A stretch of DNA of 64,000 nt from Pardosa pseudoannulata (GCA_032207245.1 CM063502.1:47605904-47669903), one strand, 5' to 3'. Shown: positions 23,293 through 35,132, counted from the first letter of the stretch. Numbers and translations: made by a program. Notes: generated by a model from the sequence alone, not told the origin.

Positions 23293-24360
23293 AAGGGCAG
23301 AAATGCCATTCTTCTTCTTGGTTTTTCAAACGTTATCCATTTTCCAATGAGAACCTTTTTGAAAAATAGTCAATTAGGATGCATTTCAACCACAAGGGTT
23401 TTTTAATAAAAGATAATTAATATTAATTTTTAAAGGTTTAAAAAAATGATAGCATGCTTTCTATAGATAAAATTTCCAGAAACAAAACACAGAAATGCCA
23501 TTCTTCTTCATGGTTTCTCAAATGTTATCAATTTTCCAATGAGTACTTTTTGCAAAATAGTCAGTCAGGATGTATTTCAACCATAAGGGTTTTTTAATAA
23601 AAGATAATTGAAATTAATAATTTTTAAGGGGGTAAAAAAATAATGATAGCATGCTTTCCATAGATAAAATTTCCAGAAACAAAACACAGAAATGCCATTC
23701 TTCTTCATGGTTTCTCAAACGTTATCGATTTTCCAATGAGTACTTTTACAAAGTAGTCAATCAGGATGTATTTCAACCATAAAGGTCTTTTAATAAAAGA
23801 TAGTTAACATCAATAATTTTTAAATAGGTTAAAAATAATGATAGCATGCATTCCATAGATAAAATTTTCAGAAACAAAACACAGAAATGCCATTCTTCTG
23901 CATGGTTTCTCAAACGTTTTCGATTTTTCAATGAATACTTTTTGCAAAATAGTCAATCAGGATGTATTTCAACCATAAGGGTTTTTCAATAAAAGATTGT
24001 TAACATCAATAATTTTTAAAGAGGTTTAAAAAATAAGGATAGCATGCTTTCCATAGATAAAATTTTCAGAAGCAAAACACAGAAATGCCATTCTTCTTCA
24101 TGGTTTCTCAAATGTTATCGATTTTCCAATGAGTACTTTTTGTAAAATAATCAATCAGGATGTATTTCAACCATAAGGGTTTTTTAATAAAAGATTGTTA
24201 ACATCAATAATTTTTAAAGAGGTTTAAAAAATAAAGATAGCATGCTTTTCATAGATAAAATTTTCAGAAGCAAAACACAGAAATGCCATTCTTCTTCATG
24301 GTTTCTCAAACGTTATCGATTTTCCAATGAGTACTTTTTGCAAATAGTTTTTCCAATGAG
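23293..24360. repeat. Minisatellite, about 195-bp period, 5.3 copies
   Basis: The motif aaatgccattcttct recurs at about 23301, 23493, 23690, 23885, 24083 and 24281, so the unit is 192-198 bases. Copies 2 to 6 are very similar, differing by single substitutions and short indels; copy 1 is more diverged at its left end. The array stops within the sixth copy near 24345, followed by a short echo of ttttccaatgag. No frame is conserved. Confidence 0.92.
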
Positions 24361-25047
24361 AAGGAAAATAATTCTTCTTTTGATTCCAATAGTATTCAAT
24401 TGATACAACTTTATAACCGATGTTTGTCTGGATTCTATTTAGTTGAACAATATATACGGGGTCCCAGATTAAAGTCAAATGAAACTGACAAAGTGAACAT
24501 AAAATAAGGCACATCCAGCGGAGCTCCTGCAAATTTCTTATTGGTCAGCATTTGCTAAGCTAAATGTCTTCAAATTGAATTAAAAATTCAAATAAAATTA
24601 TAAAAAGTAAATAATATCCGGTGGTGTCCTTCAGAAGAAATCGAAGTTCCCTAGGGCCAGTAGCGTAGCATAGGTTTCTGGCAACCGGGCAGGAATCAAA
24701 TACGCCGCTCGGGAACACCAAATTTGCAGTTCCTTCCCCTGCAAAATAGGATATTATTAAAGAGACAAAATTTTCTTGAGCAAAAAGCATATTAAGCTAT
24801 AAAAAGATTTTTTTTATCCTAAATTTAAAATTTTTATAATCTCGGAAACAAAATTTAAATGGAGATACATGTTTTGAAATTTAATTTTAATCAATTATTA
24901 TCTAAATATAATATTATTACTGATAGAAAATTATTTCTTTATAGTAAATTACAGTAAATAGTATTAAAAAACTAATGTCAGTTGCAAAAATATGATAAAC
25001 ATTTTTCCACTGAAGCTATCTTTATATATATTACCTTTATCATCAAC

Positions 25048-25050
<3 letters not shown>
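24361..25050. other. No gene; possible lone transposon end
   Basis: At 24662 cagtagcgtagcataggt resembles a hAT terminus of the cagtggcgtagc type. No second end or target duplication was found. Confidence 0.35.
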
Positions 25051-25052
<2 letters not shown>

Positions 25053-25095
<43 letters not shown>

Positions 25096-25158
25096 ATATA
25101 TATATATATATATATACATGCATACATACATATAATATGTATATGTATATATATGCGT
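25053..25158. repeat. (TA)n microsatellite with TATG/CATA interruptions
   Basis: Two long (ta)n runs separated by tgtatgta and followed by catacatacata and tatgtata units. Confidence 0.95.
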
Positions 25159-26671
25159 GTGTTTGCTTTAACATCTATGAACAAATATAGGAATTATACT
25201 GAACTATTATTGAAAACCGAGTAGTTTACTTAAAATATCTAACACTCGTAGCCTATTTTAGCTCTGGCTTTTTATCAAGGGAATAGTGCTTGTTGCAAAT
25301 CGTTTTTTAAGTTATTCACTTAATTATGAAACTTTGTATAGTAAACACTGAAATATAACTAAATGGATGACATTAAAAATTTTTAAAACTCATAAAATTT
25401 TAATTCAAAAGATTAATTGTTGAAATTTTCTTTAGTTTTCAAATGCTCATTCCAGTTTAAAATTTTCCAAATTTTGTCCTAAATTTGCATCATTATTACT
25501 TAAAATCATATCTTGAACATATGTGGGTATTATTTTGATGACAGATTAAAGAGTTAACTTACAAGGAATTTTTTTTATGTCTGTTAGCCCTATTTTCATG
25601 AAAATTTCGGAATTTTCTAAATTTAAATTGAGTTTTGATCACCTAATGAAGTCGAAATTTAAAACGGATACACAGATTTGTTTTGGTGTATAATAGGTTT
25701 AAAAATTTTGTAGGAATCTTTGAAAAATTTATTCGTAAGAAACATTTTAAAAATCAACCCTTTGTATCTCAATAACCCCGAATTAAAAAAATACTCAAAT
25801 GTTAGAATATAAGATTTCTAACAGGTAAAAATTAATTAAAATAATTTCAAGCAAAAAAGTTTATTAGTAAAAAATTGTATTTTATACAAACATAAAATTA
25901 TTAATTATTTGCTAGTAATTATTATTAAATTATTAATTATTATTAAATTATTTGTCATAAATATTGTAAACTACTTTGAACAAAAATTATTTTTACATGA
26001 AGAATTTGAAACTGTTTCTGTGGCAAACCTACTTCTGGTGTCACCATTACTTTTTAAATTTAATAAATCCAAAGCCTACTTCAGAAGTAATCATGTACAT
26101 CTGATCAAATGATAGATGAAACTTTGAAAATTAAGCATAGTATCGATATTTGAGAGAGTTCCTACTCGTAAATTGTGTTGATTCCAGAATTGGAAGCCAA
26201 CAATAGTAAAAAAAAAAAAAACAATCTTTTAAAGCTCGTTGGGGAAATAATAACAATAAATCTCGGGATATGTTTCAGATCTGCAACACGGTGATACAAA
26301 ACGCTAATAAAAAGCTTCAAAAATATGAATTAGATGAACGGACCAGTAAATGACCAATACGCTTTCAAATTTCTTAAATCAAATTTTAGACAGTATAAAA
26401 AATAAAAATAAACATTTATTCCTATTCTCTAGATTGTAATAAGTAATGCTAGCTGTAATTTGTCCAGATGTCTATATGTTTATGAGTAGGAAAGAAAAAA
26501 ACTATCTTAAAAGCATTTCTGGGCTCCTCAGGAAGTTCTCTCAAAATACTAAGAAAAGTAAACTACAGTTTCTTACAAATTAACATTAATGGAACTTTAT
26601 TTATTATCTTGGTGTGTCATAGTAAATTTAAAGGTTCAAACTTAAAAAGAAAACAAAAAAACTTAGCTTGG
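25159..26671. other. No gene seen
   Basis: AT-rich DNA. The 67-codon frame at 25909-26112 has no similarity or splice context. Confidence 0.4.
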
Positions 26672-27353
26672 TTGCAAATTTTGCAAAAAACATGGCTATT
26701 TAATGTAGCTAGGATCTAGCAAAGTCCAATGAATGGTCAAAAAGCCTATTTACTGCTGTTTTTTTAGTTAGATTACTGGTAAGTCTTATTCTTATAAAGG
26801 AAATAGCAAGTTACTGTTCTTGCTTAAACAGGGTGTCTTTGCAAATTTTGCCAAAACATGGCTATTTAATGTAGCTAGGATCTAGCAAAGTCCAATGAAG
26901 GGCCAAAAAGCCTATTTACTGCTCTTTTTTTTAGTTAGATTACTGTATAAGTCTTATTCTTATACATGGAATAGCAAGTTACTGTTTTTTGCTTAAACAG
27001 GGTGTCTTTGCAAATTTTGCAAAAACATGGCTATTTAATGTAGCTAGGATCTAGCAAAGTCCAATGAATGGCCAAAAGGTCTATTTACTGGTTTTTTTTT
27101 TTTTAAGTTAGATTACTATATATATAAGTTTTATATTTATAAAAGAAATAGCAAGTTGATGTTCTTGCTTAAACAGGGTGTTTGCCCAAATTTTGCAAAA
27201 ACATGGCTTTTTAATGTGTCTGGGATCTAGCAAAGTCCAATGAATAGCCAAAAGTCCTATTTACTGCTCTTTTTTTAGTTAGATTACTGTATCTAAGATT
27301 TATATTTATAAAAACAATAGCAAGTTGCTGTTCTTACTTAAACAGTGTGTCTG
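26672..27353. repeat. Minisatellite, about 170-bp period, four copies
   Basis: The motif tgcaaattttgc recurs at about 26673, 26840, 27009 and 27183. Each unit continues with acatggctatttaatgt, ggatctagcaaagtccaatg, a T run, 'agttagattact' and 'tgcttaaacagggtgt'. Differences are mostly in T-run length and a few substitutions. No coding frame runs through it. Confidence 0.92.
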
Positions 27354-27984
27354 ATAAAAATAAAAGTGGTCATTCAATGGGGTTCAGTGGTCATTCATAG
27401 GTTGTTCTGCCATATTTCTGTTTATTATTTTTTATCATTCAAGGTTTTTATTATTCCTTTATTCCAGGGAATTCTGTAGGTTTTTATTATTCCTTTATTT
27501 TCAAGGTATATACTTTTCTTAATGGGGACACTTTAAAGGCTATAATTAGATAAACAACTTTAGTTGAACTTGCGCTGGTACAGGTTTACAAATTTTCTTT
27601 TGACAAATATTTCAAAAAGTTCATTCACCAGTCCATTCACCCTAGTTTAAAAAAAATGTGTCTGATTTTAGGTAAAATTTCCAATGTGATAATTTAGTTA
27701 TACCTCAATACATATGTGTACACAGTTACATATATGTGGTTAACAATGCGTTCAGACACTTTGTAATATCCACTATCCCCTTAACTCTGCGTTCTCAAAC
27801 TCGAATTTCAAATGCGACTGTGCGTGGTGTTTATTGAGGTAGTGTCATCCGTAATTAATCCTTTTCAGCACCAGTTACGCCCTAACTTTCTTACATCCTG
27901 AGTCGGGGTTCCGAAGTAAAAGTGGGGATTTGTGGCGTAATCGCGTCTGACGAATGCGAGGCGTTGGTGCGAACGATCGAAGTA
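27354..27984. other. No gene; short local duplication
   Basis: A fragment ggtttttattattccttta is repeated at about 27445 and 27480. Otherwise no supported feature. Confidence 0.4.
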
Positions 27985-29500
27985 CTTCCGGCAAAAAGGG
28001 CCGGCCAGCTGTCGGCACGAGGATCGAATATCTATGCTCGCCTGCTGGCACCCAGTCCGATCGAAAGAGATTTCACTTTCCATTCGAGCCTTCCATTCCA
28101 AAAAGAACGTCTTTTTCAAATGGGTAACAAACGATAGCATATTTGTTGAAGTTTGTCAAATCCCGATCGATTACTACTATAATGAGCAGTGAGGGGGGGA
28201 AACTGTATTTTACTGTTCACAGTGCCCGACTAAGATACTTTTGTGCCCAGGGCAAAATCCAATTTTTGTGCCCTCCACCCCCATGCAAATTTATAGCGAC
28301 AAGTTATTATCATACTTAGAGTCTTATAAAAATTATAACATTGAATTAACAAACGGATTTAAAAAATTAGCATTAAAGTAATATTCAAAATCAAAAACAC
28401 CAAATTTTCATTTTACGTAATCATTATTATATCTGTTTAGCCATGATAAAAATTAAGGACTTTTAAAGACCTAGAGTGACCCACCTTTTTATTTTTACCT
28501 TGTCACACTCACAAACTCTGTGGTGAAGAAAATAAATAATAATAGAATTAAAAATAATTTAAATTGATGAGATGATTTAATGGTTTATAGTGGTACGTTG
28601 CTGATAAACTGTCTTATAGATTTGCTATAACCCATAGGATAAAAAGAGCACCAGGTTTGTTGAGGGAATTAATTATCAGGTAAATAACAGTAAAATTAAA
28701 GTAAATAGGAAACAATATAGTTCATAACAAACACAATTACCTCATACAATAATATATTAAAACTTAACGATGGTAGCATAAGTTTGCAACTTTTTCCCGC
28801 TTAATATGTGTTTCAAGCCCTCGATTAAATTTTCGTGCCCAGGGCACGTCCTCTAAGTGCCCGTGCGATAATCAGACCCTGACTGTTCACAGTTATTACA
28901 ATTTTCGTCCTTACGATGAGGCAGGGCACACGAGATACTTGCTCAGGACGGAAAACTTCGATTTAATTAATTAATTTTAAAATATATAGATAATTAATGA
29001 ATTTTAATATAGGTAATGAAAAAGTTTATAATATTTTGGGTTTTGTTTTGACTGGCTGGCATCCAGTAAGAGACAGCAATGTAAATGGATTGCAGTTTGC
29101 ATTCATTCCTTCCATTTCAAAAACAACATATTTTCAAATAAGCACTAGAAGATTGCATGTTTGTCGAAGTCAAAGCATGATCGATTAACACCATTTACTG
29201 ATGAGCGATAAGGTTAAAAATTGTATTTTACTGTTCACAGAAGATTACAATTTTCAGCCTTACACGTAGACGGGGCCTACGAAGTATTTGACAAGGCCCC
29301 AAGATTTCGATACGATAAATTAATTTTAAATATATAGGCAATAATAAAAGAGTTTTAAAATATTTTTATAAAATCGTATTTTGTTGTACATGGAAAAATG
29401 CAGTTTTTCTCCTCAGACGCAGAAGGGATACTTGGGGTACTTGCCTAGGCCCCAAAATTTCGATACAATTAATGCATTTTATACTATATAGATAATATAT
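27985..29500. repeat. Diverged tandem duplication, first copy split by a hAT element
   Basis: Sequence from about 27985 (ctgctggcacccagt) reappears from about 29055 (ctggctggcatccagt). The two share catatttgttgaag/catgtttgtcgaag, gatcgattac/gatcgattaac, gtattttactgttcaca and an aaaacttcgat/aagatttcgat block, ending in attaattttaaa. A third, truncated copy covers about 29395-29480. Copy 1 is CpG-rich while copy 2 is AT-shifted, as expected if CG sites decayed. Copy 1 is interrupted by the element at 28220-28881. Confidence 0.7.
28220..28881 (-). mobile_element. hAT-type non-autonomous element, family C, copy 2, perfect 8-bp duplication
   Basis: A 662-bp element in opposite orientation to the copy at 13444-14102. 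Ends are cagtgcccgactaagat and, reverse-complemented, cagggtctgattatcgc. It is flanked by actgttca at 28212-28219 and 28882-28889. The duplicated sequence 700 bases to the right (near 29241) reads ttttactgttcacagaag without an insert, so the empty site is preserved nearby. No transposase is encoded. Confidence 0.92.
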
Positions 29501-30532
29501 TAAGAACTTATATAGATAATATATTAAAAAATTTTTGGGTAACAACGTACTGAATTATAAATATTATTTTAGTGCCATTATTTTTGATATTTTTTGTATC
29601 ATTTTCTGTTTTACTAGTATGTTTTCTGTTGATCAACAAATTCTGAATTAAGATTAGTATTTCACAAAAGCAATATTTTCTCTTTTGATACTGTTTACAC
29701 GAGGAGTATATGTGTAGGGTGTGTTAAATTAGGGACAAAATGTACAAAAATAAATTTTATTTTATCAGAGGTTTGATATATACACATATGCAATCTCTCA
29801 AAATATGCACAAAAAAGACTTAATATGTACACATATGTAATCTGTAAAAACGTACACAAAAAATCAGGTATTTGCATTTTATAAAGAAACATTGTACTTC
29901 TTTGCTTTTTCGTGTGAAATATTAAGGCACGTTCTGCCAAAGTTGGGGGGACGCTTAAAATTTTAACTTTTATTTAAGAACAGTATTATGCATTAAAAAA
30001 ATAATCATACATTAGATCATCCCATTACGTTATAATACAGTTAAATACAATATTTTACCCAACAATACATTTTTATAGAACACACACTAAGGCAAATGAT
30101 GATCACATGAACATTACACAGCTAAGTCTAAACTTAGATAAGCATACAGATTTAAAATGTCTCTTGAAGATTTGAATTTCTTTTCAATAATTTCCTAATT
30201 TGCAGTTTTTGGTTTGGGGTTACATTTTACATGTAGACAGATTGTATAGTTTCATAGTAAAACACGTTTTATAAAAGCTGAAATAGAAACTCAAAATTTT
30301 TGTACGCCCAAGACCCAAAAGTATCATGATTCTGAACAGGCAGATTAAGATTCTTAGAAGGCAGATTAAGAACACGCGGTTCTCAAACTAGGGGAAGCGG
30401 CAATAATTTAAAAAAAAATTAAAATTAAAATTAAAAAAATTAAAAAAAAATCTGAAATTATTAAAATATGAAGATATTTGAAAGTCAAAATCTAAGTTGT
30501 CTTACCTCACTACACCACTGTCGAAAAATACT
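29501..30532. other. No gene seen
   Basis: AT-rich DNA. A - strand frame at 29695-29940 is unrecognised. At 30373 acgcggttctcaaact resembles a hAT end, unpaired. Confidence 0.4.
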
Positions 30533-32328
30533 AAGTAGTGTCATAGCCTGAATTTCTTTTCGGGGAGGGTCCAAAGTCTTAATCTAAAGTACAAAGAACT
30601 TTCTACTAAAAAATATTAATTAAATACAAGCGCATACAAAATACTTACACACGTACATACATAAGTCTTCATATATCCATAGTTTCGTATGCATACATAA
30701 ATACGTCATAAAACGGATCAGCAACGCTGTGCGAAATTTCATTGAATCTCGAAAAATATATTTGCAACCACAGTGTCTTTTAATTTAAGCTCTAATTTTT
30801 TACCAGCCTTAAATTTATTTGGTAAATATTAGAGTATATTTAATTTACGCTCTACTATTTACCAGACTAATTTAAACTAAAGTAATTTTAAAAGGAACTT
30901 GGAAAATAAAAAAAAAAATATTGAGAAAGAAATTATGATATATCTTTTTATTTTTCTTTTAAAATATAACCTGCCTTGTATGATATCAGAATTCGAAAAC
31001 AGTATGGCATAATCAGCAATTTTTAAATTACTTTTTTATAGTAGTAAATTAGTTCTAGCTTTTAACCTTTTGAAGAACACTGGTATATATAATATACCTG
31101 CTGTTCATTTTTTTTTTCTTTGATTTACATAGAAAAAAATGTTTTTGATTTTCACTGTTTTTGATACATTAAACTATCGGCACTTAATTTTTTTCCTTCT
31201 TTTAAATATTCCTGTCAAAACCTACTGTTAGAATCAGGTTCTATTAAAACCAGGTTCTAAAAGCAAAAATTTCATTTTTTAAAGTTAACACTTTAAAATA
31301 AAAGTACTTATTTAAACTTTACTTACAAATTTCTTATCTATTTGATTTATACACCCTTTTAATAAAAATCATTAATTATTTTTCCAATATTATGAAAAAA
31401 AGGTGTCATTTTCATGTTGTACCAAGAAAGGTGATTACGCAATCAAATTACCCTCAGCTTATGCCTCAAGTAATATAACTTATTTTTCATATACTTCATA
31501 TTTTAAAGGTTTATAAAAAACATTTATAAACTAATTTCATTGAAAACCAAGGAGTTACTAAGGGTGCCCCTCTAAGAGTTATGGCCAGTTTGTTCAAACC
31601 TTCATCTGCATTTATCATCTATACGCACCGAAAGTAATGCTAAATTTGTCAACCTCTTTGACCCGAAAATATTTCCGATGTATTGCAAGATTGTTTTAAA
31701 CTTATTAAAAATTTTGTACCACTGACTGTGTTGAATGATCATTTTCAACCATGGAAAGAGTAAAAAATATATCTTCTCAATGGAACTGGTCACTACAAGT
31801 TGAAATGAAGGTTTCAACAAGCTGAATTTAATGTCAGGAAGTATTAATTTACTACCGTAAAACTGTAATTTATAAATTATTGATTATGCCATTCACTTTC
31901 GAAATTTTGCTGTCATACAAAGTATATAATTTTGTAAAAAATAGATAAAAAGATATGTCACAATTCCTTTCTTAATATTTTTTTAATTTCCTAATGATTC
32001 ATAAAATTACTTTAACTTCAGCGTTTAATTTGTTTGATAATTCGTTTGATAAATACTGGAAGGTAAATTAAACCTGCCAACAACTTAGAACCTACATTAA
32101 AAGACACAATATGATGCAAATATTTTTCAAGATACAAGGAAATTCTGTAAAGTTTTACGGATCCGTTTAGTCCCGTACTTGTGTATGCATGCAAAACTAT
32201 GAATGTATGTAAAGACATATGTATTAATATACTTTATATGTATGTGTGTGTAATGAAATATTTTTTATGAAATATAAAGTTCGCTGTACTTTGGTCCCTC
32301 CCCGAGAAAATTTCTGGCTACGTTACTG
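30533..32328. mobile_element. Two hAT family A 3' ends in inverted, fold-back arrangement
   Basis: The left arm (30533-31660, - orientation) and right arm (about 31665-32328, + orientation) both match the 3' part of the hAT fragments at 2150-2850 and 41170-42580. Both arms point their termini outwards: agtagtgtcatagcc on the left and, reverse-complemented, cagtaacgtagcc on the right, each followed by cggggaggg. Coding remnants of the dimerisation region face each other at the centre (gatcattttcaaccatgg at 31736 in the right arm). The left arm is split by a MITE at 31066-31578. Flanking octamers do not match, so one insertion event is not shown. Confidence 0.6.
31066..31578. mobile_element. 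piggyBac-type MITE, family 1, copy 2, nested in hAT
   Basis: A 513-bp relative of the element at 6887-7391 in the same orientation. It follows TTAA at 31062-31065 and is followed by ttat at 31579-31582. The host sequence without the insert is seen in the hAT copy at 2686-2720 (ctcagcttttaaggtcgcc), which confirms both the boundaries and the order of events: hAT first, MITE later. Confidence 0.75.
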
Positions 32329-33305
32329 GTTTCGAGTATATATCCAATAATATAGAGCCCAGAAAAATACGACGCATACATATATGTGTGTATATACATT
32401 TTTGATTTTAGACCTTTTTGTCTAATATCCAGAAAACTTCTTGAATTACATTGAAACTTAAAAGGTGGAAAGAGTAAGACACCATATACATATAAACGAA
32501 GGTTTTGTACTAAAGGTAAATAGTGGACCAGAATCACAGAGTAAAGAAACGATAATTTTTGGGATCACCCTGTAAAAAATAATACTTGATAATCGTTGTA
32601 GACATAACATATAATTATGAAGCTATTTGCAATTAGCTTTTTAATTTCTGTGAGAATTGTAGTTATATTTATTGAGATGTAAAGGTTTCTCATCAATAAA
32701 TCGGACTTTTTTCGCTAACGTTTTATTTATAAAATGTAAGTTTTACCACTGCAATGTCATTTTCTGAAAACTACAGAAAAGACAGAACAGTACTATCAAC
32801 ATAGAAAGTATTAAATATTTGATGATATATGAGCATTTTTATTAAATAATTTTTAATTGTACATGCACGAATGATACAATTTTAATGCTTGCATAATTTG
32901 ATAGCTTAATGAGTAGAGCAAATTCCACGAAAATTTCAATCAAATATTTATAAAGATGTCAAAGATAACAAACAGTGTTTGTTTGAGCACTATTTTTAAT
33001 GACCTCATAAAATCCTCTAAATCTTAAGTAATTTTCTTAAAGTAATTTTGTATTATATGTATCTTACCTCTTTGGGGCAATTTAACTATTCCAGTATTAG
33101 CAACATCAAATAGTGGTTGAGTTTGAAAAGAAAAAGATTCGTCGCTATTAAAAGTTGTTTAATTTCTGAATTAATTACTGTATGTGATGTGAGAAATCTA
33201 TTATCAGTTGGAGACTTTGCTTATGTTACTATGAAACTCCTTTTATAGTCGTGAAAAAGAAGTTTGGGCATTAATTCGCCAAATTGTCTCGGGATATTTT
33301 TTTTA
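32329..33305. other. No gene seen
   Basis: AT-rich DNA without supported features. Confidence 0.4.
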
Positions 33306-33310
33306 CTGTG

Positions 33311-33445
33311 AGCAGCAGTATTTCAATCGAAAAAGGCATCGATCTCATAACACGAGGGCTGCAAGTTCGAGGCTCGAGCCGACCAAAGATTCACTGGGTT
33401 TATTAATGACGGTTGGGTCCCATAAAATAGAGAATGTACACATGA
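33311..33445 (+). mobile_element. tRNA-Met-like sequence, probable SINE head or tRNA pseudogene
   Basis: From about 33311 a tRNA-like stretch contains an anticodon loop ctcataa (CAT, methionine) within gatctcataacacgagg. This is followed 12 bases later by a T-arm-like gcaagttcgaggctcgagc. The D-arm region is AT-rich and degenerate, so it is not a working tRNA gene. Downstream, gggtcccataaaatagagaa and tgtacacatgacg may be a SINE body; a similar block occurs at about 15575. Confidence 0.4.
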
Positions 33446-33563
33446 CGTAAGTTGTAACAAAAACTGCAGCTCAACTTCCTCGAAGGCAAAACGTTGCCCT
33501 CGTTGTGAATTTCCTGCGGATTGTGCTTGTTATTGTGGTTTTAATTTTGTCAATTATCTGAAA

Positions 33564-33737
33564 ATGGTAACAAGCTGTTGTGCATATGACTGTACTAAGC
33601 GCTTCAAAAAAGGCGGATATATTGGATTTTATTGCTTTCCTAATGATTCTACATTGCGAATGCTTTGGATAAAAGCTTTGAAACGGCAAGACTGGACTCC
33701 AAGTTCTTTTTCGAGGATTTGTGGCAAACATTTTTAG
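33564..33737 (+). CDS. THAP-domain zinc-finger exon (57 residues, then stop)
   Basis: The frame begins at a good start context (gaaaatgg) and reads MVTSCCAYDCTKRFKKGG, then FYCFPND, then a W at residue 35, WTPSSFSRICGKHF and a stop. This matches the THAP C2CH module: a CxxxC-type pair near the N-terminus, conserved F..FP, W, and a final C-x2-H followed by F. THAP modules bind DNA and occur in transcription regulators and P-element-type transposases. Known modules continue past HF, but here a TAG follows a run of five T. One extra or missing T would keep the frame open up to a possible donor tg|gtaata. It is therefore either a slightly damaged exon or an assembly indel. Confidence 0.65.
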   Translation: MVTSCCAYDCTKRFKKGGYIGFYCFPNDSTLRMLWIKALKRQDWTPSSFSRICGKHF

Positions 33738-35001
33738 AATGGTAATAAAACGTTAACCTTACTGTAATGTAACAGATTATATAAAAATTATTATGCTCTA
33801 AGAATTTTTTTTATTACTAAGTTGTTGTTTTTTTTTTCATATTTCTACTGTATTTTCTACGCTTTTGTGAGAAATACTGTACCTATAAATGTAATTATTT
33901 TTTCTCCTTAAAAAGATCAGGTTTTGAACATTTTTATTAGATTCTTATTTATGTAATAGTTTATTGTGCCTGTTAACATAATCAAAGTAGTTATACTTTG
34001 ATTATGATACTTAATAGTACTGTGTAAAACGTTTAATTTAAAAAACAAAAAAAAAAATATGTAATTTTGCAAGTGCTAAAAAATCTATTTTCAATTACTT
34101 GGCCAGTTTCTGATGTATCCTTTCCCTTAAATAAAACTTAGTTATGTTGTATACGTTATCCATATCGACGCTCATAAGATACAATGAAAACAAGCAATAT
34201 TTTTGCAACGAAAAGTGGAGTTGTAGTCAGCACTCACATTTGTTTACAAACATGCCCTTTCTCTATACACAAGCTTTATTTCCTCCTGCTTCATTTCAAC
34301 TAAGTTATCATTTTCTTTAATGCACAAATTTGTTAACATTATATTTGTGAATCCATACAATAATAAATTACCAACAAAATCCCTATCTTGTCCAGGACAA
34401 AAATATTTCAATTAAAAAATATATATTAAGTAAATTTCTTTTAATTCAAATTTCTTTTAAAAAAAAAGAGGAGGGATACATTAATCAAACAGGGCAGTTT
34501 CAGGCAAGTGAGAGGACACTTTTTATTGAATAAAAGACACTTTCTGTGTGTCATACTGGGAGTAAAACATATATTATGCTTAAAACAATTATATTAAATC
34601 CTCAAGAGTTTCATATAAAATAACTTCACTGTGGAAATACCCTAATTACAGTCCTGATTAAGACCTGAAAAAACACTTTTCTTTTACTAGTATCTACTTT
34701 GTGCATTGAATTAGAGAACAGATAACATATTAAAATAAAAGAATATATATCAAATAAAACTTTCTACATAATTTTGAAGGGTTTTACTTTACAGACAAAC
34801 TATATTCTACACAAAATATTGCCAATACTATATATTTTATGAGCATGCTTACTGACTTATTTTTATTACAAATGAAAAAAAAAGTAATATGTTCTAGATA
34901 TAGAAAAATATAAATGATTTTCTAGTATTTTAATTAATGAATCTAATATAAAACAAATCAAAAACGGCAATTTAATTTATATTTATTTATCTATCTATAT
35001 A

Positions 35002-35005
<4 letters not shown>
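33738..35005. other. No gene seen
   Basis: AT-rich DNA. No continuation of the THAP protein was recognised. Confidence 0.4.
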
Positions 35006-35049
<44 letters not shown>

Positions 35050-35061
35050 ATGTGTGTATAG

Positions 35062-35126
<65 letters not shown>

Positions 35127-35132
35127 TTTGAG
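35006..35132. repeat. (TA)n-(GT)n-(TA)n microsatellite
   Basis: A (ta)n run, a (gt)n run at about 35033-35058, then a longer (ta)n run. Confidence 0.95.

Noticed and set aside
24662..24730. cagtagcgtagcataggt as a family A hAT end
   Set aside because: Only the first dozen bases match; the subterminal cggggagg motif of family A is absent and no partner end was found.
27865..28140. 91-codon - strand and 71-codon + strand frames in a CpG-rich patch
   Set aside because: The diverged duplicate at 29.05-29.2 kb does not preserve either frame, as expected for non-coding repeat DNA.
33311..33395. A functional tRNA-Met gene
   Set aside because: The D arm and acceptor stem do not pair and the upstream part is degenerate; only anticodon and T-arm regions are tRNA-like.
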